From: Arthrobacter burdickii | GTDB taxonomy: Bacteria; Actinomycetota; Actinomycetes; Actinomycetales; Micrococcaceae | Assembly (NCBI RefSeq): GCF_030433645.1 | Contig: NZ_JAROCG010000001.1 | Coordinates: 310,001-374,000, forward strand | Length of the DNA: 64,000 nt | Direction of reading: 5' to 3' | Shown here: positions 51,230-60,379 of the stretch, one piece after another | Position numbering within the stretch: the first letter of the stretch is position 1 | How the letters are laid out: every line of letters starts with the position of its first letter | Position numbers and translations under genes: made by a program | Notes under the pieces: model-generated | The model's database searches: none | The model's input: only the letters and a program-made list of their open reading frames with translations | What the model was told of the DNA's origin: nothing

Positions 51230-51712
51230 ATGATTGAAATCGGTGGTCTGCCGGCGCATATTCTCCTCATCCACGCAGTCGTCGTTCTCGCGCCGATCGC
51301 TGGGCTCCTGGCGGTCCTGTTCGCCGTTGTACCGCGTCTGCGTGGCCGACTGGCCTGGCCACTGGGGGCTCTGGCAGTCCTTTTGGCGCCGCTGTCACTC
51401 TTGACTGCGCAAGCTGGTGAGCAGCTCGAGCGGAGCATGCCCGAATCAGCGCTCATCGAAGCGCATGCAGAACAGGGAGATCTGTTCAAAGCCCTCGCAC
51501 TGGTCTTCCTCGTCGCCGTCGCAGCCCAGCTCCTCGCGGCGTTCCCGCAGGCACTGATTCGAACCCAGCGACTCAACGGCCTGCGCCGACTCCTGGACAC
51601 CCGCTGGGTTCGGGCCGTCGCCGTCGTCCTCGGCGTGATCGGTGGGCTGGTCATCACCTATCAAAGCATCGTCACCGGGCACTCCGGTTCGGCTTCCGTC
51701 TGGAGCGGGTAG
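51230..51712 (+). CDS. DUF2231-like membrane protein
   Basis: The 160-residue protein begins LPAHILLIHAVVVLAPIAGLLAVLFAV, has four membrane segments and ends with VTGHSGSASVWSG. The LPxHxLLxHxVVVL start and xTGHSGxxxVW end are the signatures of the DUF2231 family, whose His residues suggest metal or haem binding. It follows the COG4705-type gene by 57 bp and is probably cotranscribed. The function is unknown. Confidence 0.82.
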   Translation: MIEIGGLPAHILLIHAVVVLAPIAGLLAVLFAVVPRLRGRLAWPLGALAVLLAPLSLLTAQAGEQLERSMPESALIEAHAEQGDLFKALALVFLVAVAAQLLAAFPQALIRTQRLNGLRRLLDTRWVRAVAVVLGVIGGLVITYQSIVTGHSGSASVWSG

Positions 51713-51968
51713 GCCTAAACGCCGTTATGAGAATTGGACTCATCAGTCGGCGGCGGAACCCACTTAACCACGCCACCTCCACATCACCTCCGGCAATGAC
51801 GGTGAGCCTTACGCCCCGGCGCCTTTCGTCACGTTCGGGAAGCCTCCTCACACTCCACGAGTCATGGCGATCTGACGGCGGAGCATGACTATAGACAACC
51901 AGCCATAGGACATCGCCAGCCAAGAGCAGTAGGAACGGTGCGTCGTGTCCCATGAGCCGTGTCCGGAA
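51713..51968. other. Non-coding stretch before the IS481 remnant
   Basis: No gene was recognised in these 256 bp. With the remnant and repeats that follow it makes a 628-bp gene-poor gap up to 52340. Confidence 0.35.
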
Positions 51969-52073
51969 CTAATGTGTTGTGACCCTCGTGCGCGACCGGC
52001 ACCCGTCCTCGACGATTAGCTTCCCGATCCGCAGCCGTTGAATCGGAGTCAGAGCAGCATTAGCGTGAGACAC
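51969..52073 (-). pseudogene. IS481-family transposase N-terminal remnant
   Basis: GTG 52073 starts a 34-codon frame reading VSHANAALTPIQRLRIGKLI and then VEDG. This is the start of IS481-type transposases (SHANAxLTPxxRLxxxxxIxxG). The family pattern then breaks by frameshift and no helix-turn-helix or DDE domain follows. Only the 5' end of the element remains. Confidence 0.72.
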
Positions 52074-52131
52074 GAGGACCTCCTGATCGATACCGGAACC
52101 TAAACAGCTCCACTCTCGATCAGAGGTCCTC
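52074..52131. mobile_element. Hairpin at the surviving end of the IS481 remnant
   Basis: GAGGACCTCCTGATCGA and TCGATCAGAGGTCCTC pair over 16 bp with one bulged C and a 25-nt loop, right before the transposase start. Such hairpins can shield transposase start sites from read-through transcripts. Confidence 0.6.
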
Positions 52132-52204
52132 CTCACGTCCAGAACCTACAACGCGTCCTCATACATCAACGAACGTCCCCGAGCAGTACAAGCAGCGGGC
52201 CAGT

Positions 52205-52255
52205 TTCTCATCGTCGCCACGTTCTCATCGTCGCCACGTTCTCATCGTCGCCACG
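52205..52255. repeat. 17-bp tandem repeat x3
   Basis: Three identical copies of TTCTCATCGTCGCCACG start at 52205, 52222 and 52239, about 85 bp before the next gene. Confidence 0.92.
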
Positions 52256-52340
52256 ATGCTATGGCTTCGGTAAGACGGCAGGTCAGGACATGCGTTCAGG
52301 CTCTCTTGGGATAGGAGAGCCCCGTGGATACGGTGGGTGG

Positions 52341-52976
52341 ATGGCCTCGGAAAGTCATAGGAGCACCCGGATGCTCTGGTTTATCGTGGGCGGGTTTTGC
52401 TTTGGTGTGCTGGTCGCGGCCGTCAATGCCGTCTCGGGGGCTCATCCCGCCCTGGTTGCGTTGTCCCAGGTCCTGGGGGTCGGCTGGTCCTGGGCCGGCC
52501 TCGGCGTCGTGGCCGGCGCCAACGCGGTGCGCCGGCCAGCAGTGACTGCCAGCGGCACACTGCTGTTGGCCGTTGTTGGGTACTACCTGGTCGATCTGTG
52601 GAATGGGGTTTACGCACACCAGGACCAGGACCATCCGATGTATGGCATCGATCCCACGCAGGCGCCCGTCATCACGTCCTGGGACGGCGTGGTCGGCGAC
52701 ATGACTTTTTGGGGTGCGGCCGCGGTTGTTTCCGGGCTTGTGCTCGGTCCGGTCGGCGTCGTGGCCGGTCATCCCACCTGGCGGGGTTTACTCTGCCGGC
52801 TGGTGGTACCTGTAGGAGCCGCCGTGGAGATGTTCATGCTTCGGCTGCCCTTCGAGCTGCAACTCCAACCGCGTCCGGTAGTGGTGACAACGATGGCGGT
52901 GGTGGGACTGGCTGGTCTCATCACGGCCGGGGCACTGTGCTTCCATCACCTCAAGGCCCGGCCCGGCCGCCACTGA
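52341..52976 (+). CDS. Six-to-seven-span membrane protein of unknown function
   Basis: The 211-residue protein has hydrophobic segments at MLWFIVGGFCFGVLVAAV, ALVALSQVLGVGWSWAGLGVV, SGTLLLAVVGYYLVDLWNG, WGAAAVVSGLVLGPVGVVAG and TTMAVVGLAGLITAGALCF. The YYLVDLWNGVY and HPTWRGLLCRL patterns resemble uncharacterised actinobacterial DUF6518-like proteins. I chose ATG 52341 with GGTGGGTGG upstream; the frame is open back to 52290. No partner genes suggest a role. Confidence 0.65.
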   Translation: MASESHRSTRMLWFIVGGFCFGVLVAAVNAVSGAHPALVALSQVLGVGWSWAGLGVVAGANAVRRPAVTASGTLLLAVVGYYLVDLWNGVYAHQDQDHPMYGIDPTQAPVITSWDGVVGDMTFWGAAAVVSGLVLGPVGVVAGHPTWRGLLCRLVVPVGAAVEMFMLRLPFELQLQPRPVVVTTMAVVGLAGLITAGALCFHHLKARPGRH

Positions 52977-53205
52977 ACCCTGCTGACCCTATACACCAGG
53001 ACCCATGCCCGCTTCACCGCCATGACCAGCAAACAACAGCGACCCACCAACTCATCGATTCATCGACTCGCCAGGAAAGGGCCTATACGGGTAGGAACCA
53101 TGCTCGTAGCCATGACGGACGAGCTGCATTATTGGCTCGCCGGAACGTGGAGAGCTTCGATCCAGCTGCGCGAGGGCTGAAGAGGGCTGACGGTAGGTTG
53201 GTGGT

Positions 53206-54396
53206 GTGGTCTCACATCTCGCGCGAATTCTCACCGCGCTCCTGCTCCTGTCCCTGACCGCGTGCAACATTAATCCCAGGGCTGTCCCCTGCGACCCCAT
53301 TGATGGACGCAATCTCGCACCCGAGGACGGGACGTTGATGGGCGTGAACCTCGAGTGGGGTCGGGAGACCCTGGCCGAGTATTCGGACAAGCTCGGTGAG
53401 CGCCCCGCGGTGGCCGTGACCTTCGCGGATTTCCCGCTCGGCGAGGAGGACCCTGGCCTGCTCGCATCCGCCGCGGAGCAGTTGCGGCAAAACGGGGGGA
53501 TGCTCCTGCTGACGCTCGAGCCGATGGACGGCCTGGACGCGGTCACGGAGGACCACGCCGATGAGCTGGCCGGCATGCTCGCACGCTTCAACGCCAGCGG
53601 AGTCCCGGTCATCGTGCGCTTCGCCCACGAGATGAACGGTTCCTGGTACCCCTGGGGCCAGCAGCCCGCCGAGTACATCGCGGCCTTCCGCCGGGTGGCC
53701 GACGCCGTCCACCGGATCGCGCCGGGATCGGCGATGATGTGGGCGCCGAACTATGCGGGAGGCTATCCATTCGCGGGCGGCACCTACGAGTCCCTGCCCG
53801 GCACGCCGGGCTTTCCTGGCCAGGACTTCACGGTGCTGGACACGACCGGTGATGGGGTCCTGACACCGTTCGATGACCCCTACGCGCCCTACTACCCGGG
53901 GGATGACGCCGTGGACTGGGTGGGCATGTCCCTCTACCACTGGGGTAGGACGTACCCGTGGGGTGAGAGCGAGATGCCCGAGGAGGGAAAGTTCGCCGAC
54001 CAGCTCACCGGCACGTACAACGGGACGAACGGGGATGATTCGATGCTGCCGGACTTCTACGCCCAGTACGGGGTCGGTCACGGCAAGCCCGTCGCCATTC
54101 CGGAGACAGCGGCCCTCGTGACGGCCGACATCGGGGACCTGCGGACCTTGAACATCAAGCGTGCCTGGTGGGAACAGGTCTTCGACCCCGAGATACCCGA
54201 GCGGTTCCCGCAGCTGAAGATGGTCAACTGGTTCGAATGGAACAAGGTAGAACCCGAGGTCGGCGCCGCCGTGGACTGGACCGCGGTGGAGGAACCCGCG
54301 ATCCGGTCCGACTTCACCGCGGCCCTACCCGACTGGTACCGCTTCGCGAAAGAACCCGACACCTGCGGAGAACCCCTCATCGACCCTGAAACGTAG
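53206..54396 (+). CDS. GH26-like beta-mannanase lipoprotein
   Basis: The 396-residue protein has a short signal with lipobox LLSLTAC and a glycoside hydrolase clan-A barrel. The acid/base Glu is in VPVIVRFAHEMNGSWYPWG and the nucleophile Glu is in PVAIPETAAL, with an aromatic WVGMSLYHWG strand. These are GH26 features (endo-beta-mannanase or related). It is anchored outside the cell and probably cuts plant or microbial polysaccharide. The GTG start has no strong site (GTTGGTG). An HPr-like gene follows by 124 bp. Confidence 0.85.
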   Translation: MVSHLARILTALLLLSLTACNINPRAVPCDPIDGRNLAPEDGTLMGVNLEWGRETLAEYSDKLGERPAVAVTFADFPLGEEDPGLLASAAEQLRQNGGMLLLTLEPMDGLDAVTEDHADELAGMLARFNASGVPVIVRFAHEMNGSWYPWGQQPAEYIAAFRRVADAVHRIAPGSAMMWAPNYAGGYPFAGGTYESLPGTPGFPGQDFTVLDTTGDGVLTPFDDPYAPYYPGDDAVDWVGMSLYHWGRTYPWGESEMPEEGKFADQLTGTYNGTNGDDSMLPDFYAQYGVGHGKPVAIPETAALVTADIGDLRTLNIKRAWWEQVFDPEIPERFPQLKMVNWFEWNKVEPEVGAAVDWTAVEEPAIRSDFTAALPDWYRFAKEPDTCGEPLIDPET

Positions 54397-54520
54397 AACC
54401 CGCACGAAACCCGCCCTCGCCTCAGAAGCCCGAGGCCAGGAGTCAGTGAAACGAACGTGGAAAGTGACGTGAAGAGTCGGGAACTCGTCGAGTCGCTCCC
54501 ATAGGAAAGGAAAGCCGGTG

Positions 54521-54784
54521 ATGGAACGGGACGTCGTGGTTGGTGCACAACGTGGTCTCCATGCGATCATTGCGACCCGTCTCGCTGCCGCAGTCGAGGC
54601 CAGCGGTGCAACGGTTCTTCTGGCGCTGACCTCGGATCCGTCGTATCAGGTTGATGCGTCCAGGCTCATGGCCGTGCTCAGCCTCGGAGCGGCAGCGGGC
54701 GAGTCCCTGACCCTGAGCTGCGACGGGCCGCACGCAGAAACAACCCTGGACACCGTCGCCGCTGTGATCAGCTCACCGGACTGA
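54521..54784 (+). CDS. HPr-like phosphocarrier family protein
   Basis: The 87-residue protein has the HPr length and order: the active-site His in GAQRGLHAIIATRL and the regulatory-Ser region in ASRLMAVLSLGAAAGESLTLSC. The usual GLHARPA is GLHAIIA here, so the Arg-Pro that stabilises phosphohistidine is missing, and the Ser46 position is altered. It may be a non-canonical HPr with another partner. ATG 54521 follows AAAGGAAAG; a GTG is one codon before. No EI or EII gene is nearby. Confidence 0.78.
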   Translation: MERDVVVGAQRGLHAIIATRLAAAVEASGATVLLALTSDPSYQVDASRLMAVLSLGAAAGESLTLSCDGPHAETTLDTVAAVISSPD

Positions 54785-55054
54785 CACCTCAAGCCCGGCC
54801 GTTCCTTCCCGCGCCACTGAAACATGACCGAATATGCCTAGTCGCTCCTGGCCCTTGGGTCGTGCACCCTGCGCGGGCCGCTCGGGAGCAGCCCAGTGCC
54901 TGCACTAGCGTCTTGGCGAAGCTCGTTCCCCTGAAGACCCGCCATCTGGGGTGTTCCGCTGATCAGCGCACTCTCTGGTCCTGCTGGGTAGGGTGGATGG
55001 CGTGGGTGCAGGAAGAACTGCACGCAATCGAGGCCATGACCGTGGGGGTAAAGG

Positions 55055-56089
55055 GTGCACGAGGCGCTTGTCCATATCAAGAATTTTCGGATGGATTTCG
55101 GGTCCACGACGGTCATTGAGGACCTGTCCTTCGACGTGGTGGCCGGGGAAACCTTCGGGTTCCTGGGCAGCAACGGGTCGGGGAAGACCACGACGATCAG
55201 GGCCCTGCTGGGGATCTACCAGCCGACCTCCGGGACCCTGCACATCAACGGGCGCCCGTTCAGGCCCGAGGACGGTGGCCGGTTGGGTTACCTTCCGGAG
55301 GAACGCGGCCTGTACAAGAAGGAAAAGGTCATCGACACAATGACCTACTTCGGCAGGCTCAAGGGCCTCACCCGGGATCAGGCCCGCACCTGGTCGATGA
55401 ACTACCTGGAACGGGTCGCCCTCGCGGATAAGGCCGGCACCCGGCTGGACAAGCTCTCGGGCGGGCAGCAGCAAAAGGTCCAGCTCGGGGTGACGATCAT
55501 GAACTCCCCCGAACTGCTGATCCTGGATGAGCCGACCAAGGGGTTTGACCCGGTGAACCGGCGCCTGCTCATGGACATCATCGAGGAACAGAAAACCAAC
55601 GGTGCGACCGTCGTGATGGTCACCCACCAGATGGAGGAAGTCGAACGGCTCTGCGACCGGGTGATCCTGCTCAAGAACGGCCGCTCCGAAGCGTACGGGA
55701 CCATCGACGCCGTGCAGGACCAGTTCGGCGGGCGCACCATCCGCCTCACCTACGCCGGAAACCTCCCGGCATCGGAGTTGTATGAGGTACTGCTGGAGAA
55801 GCGGAACTACGCCGAACTATCCCTCGCCGATAACCAGGACGAAGCGGACGTCCTACGAGAGCTCGTCCACGCAGGAGTCACGGTGCGTAGCTTCACGACC
55901 GCGAAGACCTCCCTCGAAGACATCTTCATCACCGTCTACGGAGACGAGAACGACGACACCGTCTCCCCCACCGTTTCTCCGCCCCGCGCACCCACCAGCG
56001 CTCACCCCGGCGCTGCCGGGGACGGTGCTGTCGGGGCCGGTGCTGTCGGGTCCGGTGCTCGTTCATCCATGAAATCGACGGGGGCCTGA
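55055..56089 (+). CDS. ABC transporter ATP-binding protein (NatA-type)
   Basis: The 344-residue protein has Walker A GSNGSGKTT, signature LSGGQQQKV, Walker B LLILDEPTKGFD and the H-loop VMVTHQ. A DUF4162-like C-terminal domain and a disordered Gly/Ala/Pro tail follow (about 40 residues after TVYGDEN). It energises the ABC-2 permease encoded 2 bp downstream. GTG 55055 follows AAAGG. Export of sodium, drug or antimicrobial peptide is known for the family; the substrate here is unknown. Confidence 0.9.
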   Translation: MHEALVHIKNFRMDFGSTTVIEDLSFDVVAGETFGFLGSNGSGKTTTIRALLGIYQPTSGTLHINGRPFRPEDGGRLGYLPEERGLYKKEKVIDTMTYFGRLKGLTRDQARTWSMNYLERVALADKAGTRLDKLSGGQQQKVQLGVTIMNSPELLILDEPTKGFDPVNRRLLMDIIEEQKTNGATVVMVTHQMEEVERLCDRVILLKNGRSEAYGTIDAVQDQFGGRTIRLTYAGNLPASELYEVLLEKRNYAELSLADNQDEADVLRELVHAGVTVRSFTTAKTSLEDIFITVYGDENDDTVSPTVSPPRAPTSAHPGAAGDGAVGAGAVGSGARSSMKSTGA

Positions 56090-56091
56090 TC

Positions 56092-57330
56092 GTGGCGCAA
56101 CACAACCTATCGACTGTTGTTTCCTTCGAGTTCCTCCGCACGATCTCCAAGCCCCGCTTCTGGATCGGAACCCTCACCGTTCCGTTGATCATGGGCATCG
56201 CCATCGCCCTGATCTACCTGTCGAATTCCACGACCGAGGCGACCGCGGACGCCCAGCGTGAGGCCGAATTCAGCATCGCCTACACCGACGCGTCCGGGCT
56301 CATCACCCCTGAGCAGGCCGCCCTGTTCAATGCCGAGTCAGCAGCCTCCGGAGAGGAGGCTATCGCGGCGGTGAAGGGCGGGTCCCTGGATGCGTACTTC
56401 GCTTACCCGCAGGACCTGCGGTCCGACCCGGTCAGGGTTTACGGGGCTGATGAGGGGATCTTCGCGAACGGCAAGTACTCCGAGGTCGCCGAAGCGATGC
56501 TCGATTCCGCCGTGCAGGCCGGCATCGATGATCCGACGCTACTCGCCCTGACCCAGACCGAACCGGTCGTGGACGTCACCACGTACGCCGACGGCGTCGA
56601 AGCCGGTGGCATCAACGCCATCGTTCCCCCGATGCTCTTCCTCGTGATCTTCTACGGCCTGATTGTCCTGCTCGCCGGGCAGATGCTCGCCTCCACCCTC
56701 GAGGAAAAGGAGAACAGGGTCACCGAGATGATCCTGACGACCCTGAACCCCACGACCCTGATCACCGGCAAAGTGATCTCCCTGTTCATGGTCGGCGCCC
56801 TGCAGTCCATCATCTTCTCCTCGCCGATCATCATCGGCTACCTGTTCTTCCGCGAACAGGTCAACATTCCCGAGCTCGACCTGAACAGCCTGATCTTCAA
56901 CCCGCAGACCATGATCATCGGATTCCTGCTCATGGTCGGGGGTTTCAGCCTCTTCACCACCAGCCTCGTCGCTCTCGGGGCGATCATGCCGACCGCGAAG
57001 GAAGCAGGGAACTTCATGGGCATGATGATCGCCCTCTTGTTCGTCCCCTTCTACGTCGTGTCCCTGGTCATCTCCAACCCGCAGGCCCTCGTCGTGCAGA
57101 TCTTCACCTACTTCCCCTACTCCGCCCCCGTCACCGCGCTGCTGCGCAACGGGTTCGGATCCCTGTCCCTCCTCGAGGGATGCATCGTCATAGTGATCCT
57201 GTTCCTCTGCTCCGCGCTCATGCTCCGCGTCGCCGTGAAACTCTTCCAGCACGGATCCATCGCCTACACCTCCAAAGTCAGCCTGAAAAGCGCCTTCACC
57301 ACCAACCACCCGAAGGCACCCGCCACCTAA
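56092..57330 (+). CDS. ABC-2 type permease (NatB-type)
   Basis: The 412-residue protein has an N-terminal membrane segment (RFWIGTLTVPLIMGIAIALIYL), a large extracytoplasmic domain (about residues 45-175) and five to six C-terminal segments. These include the ABC-2 motif LEEKENRVTEMILTTLNPTTLITGKV and NFMGMMIALLFVPFYVVSLVI. GTG 56092 follows the ATPase stop by 2 bp. The two genes form a complete half-size exporter. Confidence 0.9.
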   Translation: MAQHNLSTVVSFEFLRTISKPRFWIGTLTVPLIMGIAIALIYLSNSTTEATADAQREAEFSIAYTDASGLITPEQAALFNAESAASGEEAIAAVKGGSLDAYFAYPQDLRSDPVRVYGADEGIFANGKYSEVAEAMLDSAVQAGIDDPTLLALTQTEPVVDVTTYADGVEAGGINAIVPPMLFLVIFYGLIVLLAGQMLASTLEEKENRVTEMILTTLNPTTLITGKVISLFMVGALQSIIFSSPIIIGYLFFREQVNIPELDLNSLIFNPQTMIIGFLLMVGGFSLFTTSLVALGAIMPTAKEAGNFMGMMIALLFVPFYVVSLVISNPQALVVQIFTYFPYSAPVTALLRNGFGSLSLLEGCIVIVILFLCSALMLRVAVKLFQHGSIAYTSKVSLKSAFTTNHPKAPAT

Positions 57331-57601
57331 CCCTGGTGACTAAGGGAGCAAACAGGCGGACGAAGCCCAGTTCACGGGTCTTCCCCCGGCCACCCGTCCA
57401 TAAGGAAAGCCCAGTGCGGCGAGAAAGCGGGCCGACAGGTCCCCGCCTCGTCACCCCGGAAACCGGCGAAACAGGTAGTACCTACTCGTGCGGACGCCGT
57501 CACAAGCATCCACTGTTAACGGGGTTGCCAGGTGGCAGAGGGGGCAGGGGTGTCATGGCGCAGAACAGTTCGATTCCGACCGGGGTACTCGGAGACACAT
57601 C

Positions 57602-58003
57602 ATGATTCCTGTCCTTGATGCGGCCGCCTTCGAATCACTCGCCGATGACCTTGGTTCCCGCATCGCGTCCGACTTCCTGACATCGTTCGACGCACTGCTG
57701 ACCGAGCGTGTCCAACGGATTGAACATGCCTTGAAAATGCACGACGAAGAAGAACTCATCACCGCAATACTGAGCCTGCACGCCAGCGCCGCGATGGCAG
57801 GCGCAACTCAATTACAGGTCTCAGCAACCCGCGCCCTGGCACACCAACCGGTGGGATCGACACCATCCGGACCGCTCGTGCGGAAACTCCAGGGACAAGC
57901 AGCCGCATTCAAGGATGCCCTCGCCACCTTCCACCACGCCGGCTACGCACCGTCTATCGGACAGTCCCCCAGCAGTCATGTGCGGTACCCGATCGCTGAG
58001 TGA
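57602..58003 (+). CDS. Hpt-like histidine phosphotransfer protein
   Basis: The 133-residue protein is helical with FLTSFDALLTERVQRIEHALKMHDEEELITAILSLHASAAMAGATQLQ. The LHxSAAMxGAxxL pattern matches the phosphoacceptor helix of Hpt domains (HxLKGSAxxxGA), with His present but the Lys-Gly replaced. A relay or scaffold role is inferred. ATG 57602 follows GGAGACA. It stands alone with no hybrid kinase in the window, so the partner is elsewhere. Confidence 0.68.
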   Translation: MIPVLDAAAFESLADDLGSRIASDFLTSFDALLTERVQRIEHALKMHDEEELITAILSLHASAAMAGATQLQVSATRALAHQPVGSTPSGPLVRKLQGQAAAFKDALATFHHAGYAPSIGQSPSSHVRYPIAE

Positions 58004-58071
58004 ACCGGGCTGGTAGGTCGTTGTGTGGTTTCCTCCTGCTTCGCCAACGTCGCCACCCGTAGGGTGAGCGG

Positions 58072-59154
58072 ATGGATATGCGCGCTGATGTGCTGCTGGT
58101 AGGACCTCGTGGACGCCGTCTGTGTCTGGAGCTGGTGATGGAGTTGAACCCGTCGATCAGGTCCGCCGCGTTCTGGCTCGCCCACGATCTGGACCCCGGC
58201 AAGGGCACATCCCGGGTGCTGATAACCGCTACCTCCGATGAGAGCGCTAACCGGCCACCGACACCGTCCATGACGGACCTCATCACGAACCTGGCCTCGC
58301 TCGACGTGACACGGATCGGCGGTGGTGCGATCGACCAAGCGTTGGCCGCAGCGGTCGACACGTCTCGGCCCTGGCAGGAGCCGGACGGGGAAGACGTCCT
58401 CGCAGCGCTTCCCGAGGTAAAGGCCGCCCTTGCCCCAATCGCGCAGCACGTGATGACGGTGTCCCCCACGCACTGGTGGTCGCAGGGCCGGCAGGTCGAG
58501 CAGTGGGCCATTGACTGGCGACCGGCAGATGATCCCGCACCCCTGCCTAGGGACCCAGCACGAGCCCTCTCCACGTGGGCCCGCGACACCCGCGCCGAAG
58601 AGGTCCGGGCAGAGAAGGAACGCCCCCGGGACCCTCGCGCCTCCTGGTCGGGGACGTGGTGGTCCTTCCCGCACGGAACCCTGCAGACCATCGGACGGGT
58701 ACCGCTGGGATTGAACCTCATCGAGGACTCCTTCGGGGAGGAGCACGCCACGGTGATTCCCGTGCGCGGTGCCGGCCGCACCTATGAGATCCGCACCGCG
58801 GACGAGTGGGTGTCACTGTGCCGCGAGTACCCGCTGGAGGTCACAGCGTCCCGGCGCCATGATTGGTTCCGGTGTACCGGTCACGACGGCAGATGGGTCA
58901 TCCCGGACTGGGAAAAGGTCGCAAAGCGGTGGGACGCGGTGCACCTGACCGATCTGGCCTACCTCACTGGCGCTAATCGGGCACTGCAGGTCGACGCCGA
59001 CGTCTACACGGTCCTCGCAGGGTGGAATCCCGATACGACAATGTGGCTGACAGATGTCGCACGCGAGTGGGAGGGCCCGCGCCAGCACTGGCAACGCTCC
59101 ACATACCAGGAAGCCTGGACCAGAACCCTAAATGATCCGATAAGCCACTCCTAA
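58072..59154 (+). CDS. Large protein of unknown function, Trp-rich
   Basis: I do not recognise this 360-residue protein. It is soluble, with many Trp residues (HWWSQGRQVEQWAIDW, SWSGTWWSFPHGT, AGWNPDTTMWLTDVAREWEGPRQHW), an N-terminal alpha/beta segment and no signal peptide. The start MDMRADVLLVGPRGRRLCLELVM is plausible at ATG 58072, although GGTGAGCGG is a weak site. The frame is long, codon use fits its neighbours and antisense frames are poor, so coding is secure. The function is unknown. Confidence 0.72.
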   Translation: MDMRADVLLVGPRGRRLCLELVMELNPSIRSAAFWLAHDLDPGKGTSRVLITATSDESANRPPTPSMTDLITNLASLDVTRIGGGAIDQALAAAVDTSRPWQEPDGEDVLAALPEVKAALAPIAQHVMTVSPTHWWSQGRQVEQWAIDWRPADDPAPLPRDPARALSTWARDTRAEEVRAEKERPRDPRASWSGTWWSFPHGTLQTIGRVPLGLNLIEDSFGEEHATVIPVRGAGRTYEIRTADEWVSLCREYPLEVTASRRHDWFRCTGHDGRWVIPDWEKVAKRWDAVHLTDLAYLTGANRALQVDADVYTVLAGWNPDTTMWLTDVAREWEGPRQHWQRSTYQEAWTRTLNDPISHS

Positions 59155-59208
59155 GCCTGTCCCGCTGAGGGATCCGCTCCGGGCGCCTCTGTACTGGGAA
59201 AATGAATC

Positions 59209-59686
59209 TCATCCCGCCAGCGTCTTCTCGAAAAGGTCGTCTGTCTCGGTGGCCCACTGCTTCTGCCCGTCGTCGTCGACGTACTGATAGGTCGTCGTCG
59301 TTGTCTTCCCGGCAGGCGTGAAGCCCAAGCGTTCGTAGAGCCGGCGAGCAGCTTGGTTCTCGACGCCGACGCTGAGGTAGAGCGTGTCGAATCCTGCCTG
59401 TGCTGCGCGCTTTTCGGTCCAGGCACAGAGGGCGGTACCTGCGCCGGCACCTCGAGCGGATTTCTGCACGAACAGATGCTTGAGCTCCGGGGCGTGCTTC
59501 GAGACCAGGTCCAGGACCACGGTACCGACCGGCTGGTGGGTCTGCCAAGCTGCTGCGTAAACGATGGTGCCGGAGGCCTGGTGCTGAAGAAGATTGCGTG
59601 CGATGCCCGATCCTGGTGGTTCAGTCGCTTCCAGTGCGGCAAGATCGCCGTCGACGCACCCCCCGGACCTCTATCTCCTCAGTCAT
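59209..59686 (-). pseudogene. GNAT acetyltransferase with homopolymer frameshift
   Basis: ATG 59686 (AGGGGA upstream) begins MTEEIEVRG and meets TGA after 21 codons. Removing one G from the run of six (plus-strand C run 59659-59664) joins it to VDGDLAALEATEPPGSGIARNLLQ and then to the open frame VVLDLVSKHAPELKHLFVQKSARGAGAGTALC, which contains the GNAT acetyl-CoA motif and RLYERLGF. The complete protein would have about 158 residues. It may be phase-variable, recently inactivated or misread in the homopolymer. Confidence 0.82.
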
Positions 59687-59920
59687 GGTGTCCCCTCGCT
59701 CATGTCCTTCATGGAGCCTACCGAGCACGGCAGGAGTCGGTGCTACAAGCCGTGTCCGGTCGAGGATCCCTTTCGAAACTGCAGAACCTCCCCACGCGCT
59801 CCGGGCAGTAGGCCGGCCGACGATACAGGAGCAGTTCGGAAGGCATCTTTGGCTCCGATCGACTGTGCGACCAGAGGCAAAGATCAGCTGGAGGCATGGT
59901 TCATGCTGTGGCCGGGCCGG

Positions 59921-60379
59921 CTACTCAACTTCATTGAACTCAGCCCCAAGCTTCTCGGCAAGGCCAGCAAGGTCGCGGGATCCGTCGGGCGAACCGCCCG
60001 CAGCGACCTCCGAGTAGTCCACGACAAACCAGTTCTTGCCCTCGACGAACTGCATGGAACCGTCGCCCTCGGCCGCAGCGGACAGCGTCGCGACCACATG
60101 CTCGCGGTCACCGGCCGCCTCAACGTAGAAGACCTCGACTGTCTCCGTGCACTTCGTGGACTCGGTATTGAGCAGGCCGACACCGTCGTAGACAGAGGTC
60201 CCTCCGTCGACGCCGTCCAGGCACCCTATGTTCTTGTCCACCGCTTCGAATGCGGTCTGGAGCGAGTCGAACTCCGGTAGTTCAGCCGGCGCCCCCGATG
60301 CTGCCGTGCAGGCGGAGCAGGTGCCGATCATTATGGCGCAAATACTCAGGACCGCGCCGAGATTCTGTCCTGGCTTCAC
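59921..60379 (-). CDS. Hypothetical lipoprotein
   Basis: The 152-residue protein has a signal-like N-terminus (LGAVLSICAIMIGTCSAC) with Cys in a lipobox-like TCSAC, then a small alpha/beta domain (SLQTAFEAVDKNIGC, TETVEVFYVEAAGDREHVVATL, NWFVVDYSEVA). This layout is common among actinobacterial lipoproteins of unknown role. The ATG start lacks a strong site. It precedes the 161-residue membrane gene on the same strand. Confidence 0.72.
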   Translation of the reverse strand: MKPGQNLGAVLSICAIMIGTCSACTAASGAPAELPEFDSLQTAFEAVDKNIGCLDGVDGGTSVYDGVGLLNTESTKCTETVEVFYVEAAGDREHVVATLSAAAEGDGSMQFVEGKNWFVVDYSEVAAGGSPDGSRDLAGLAEKLGAEFNEVE

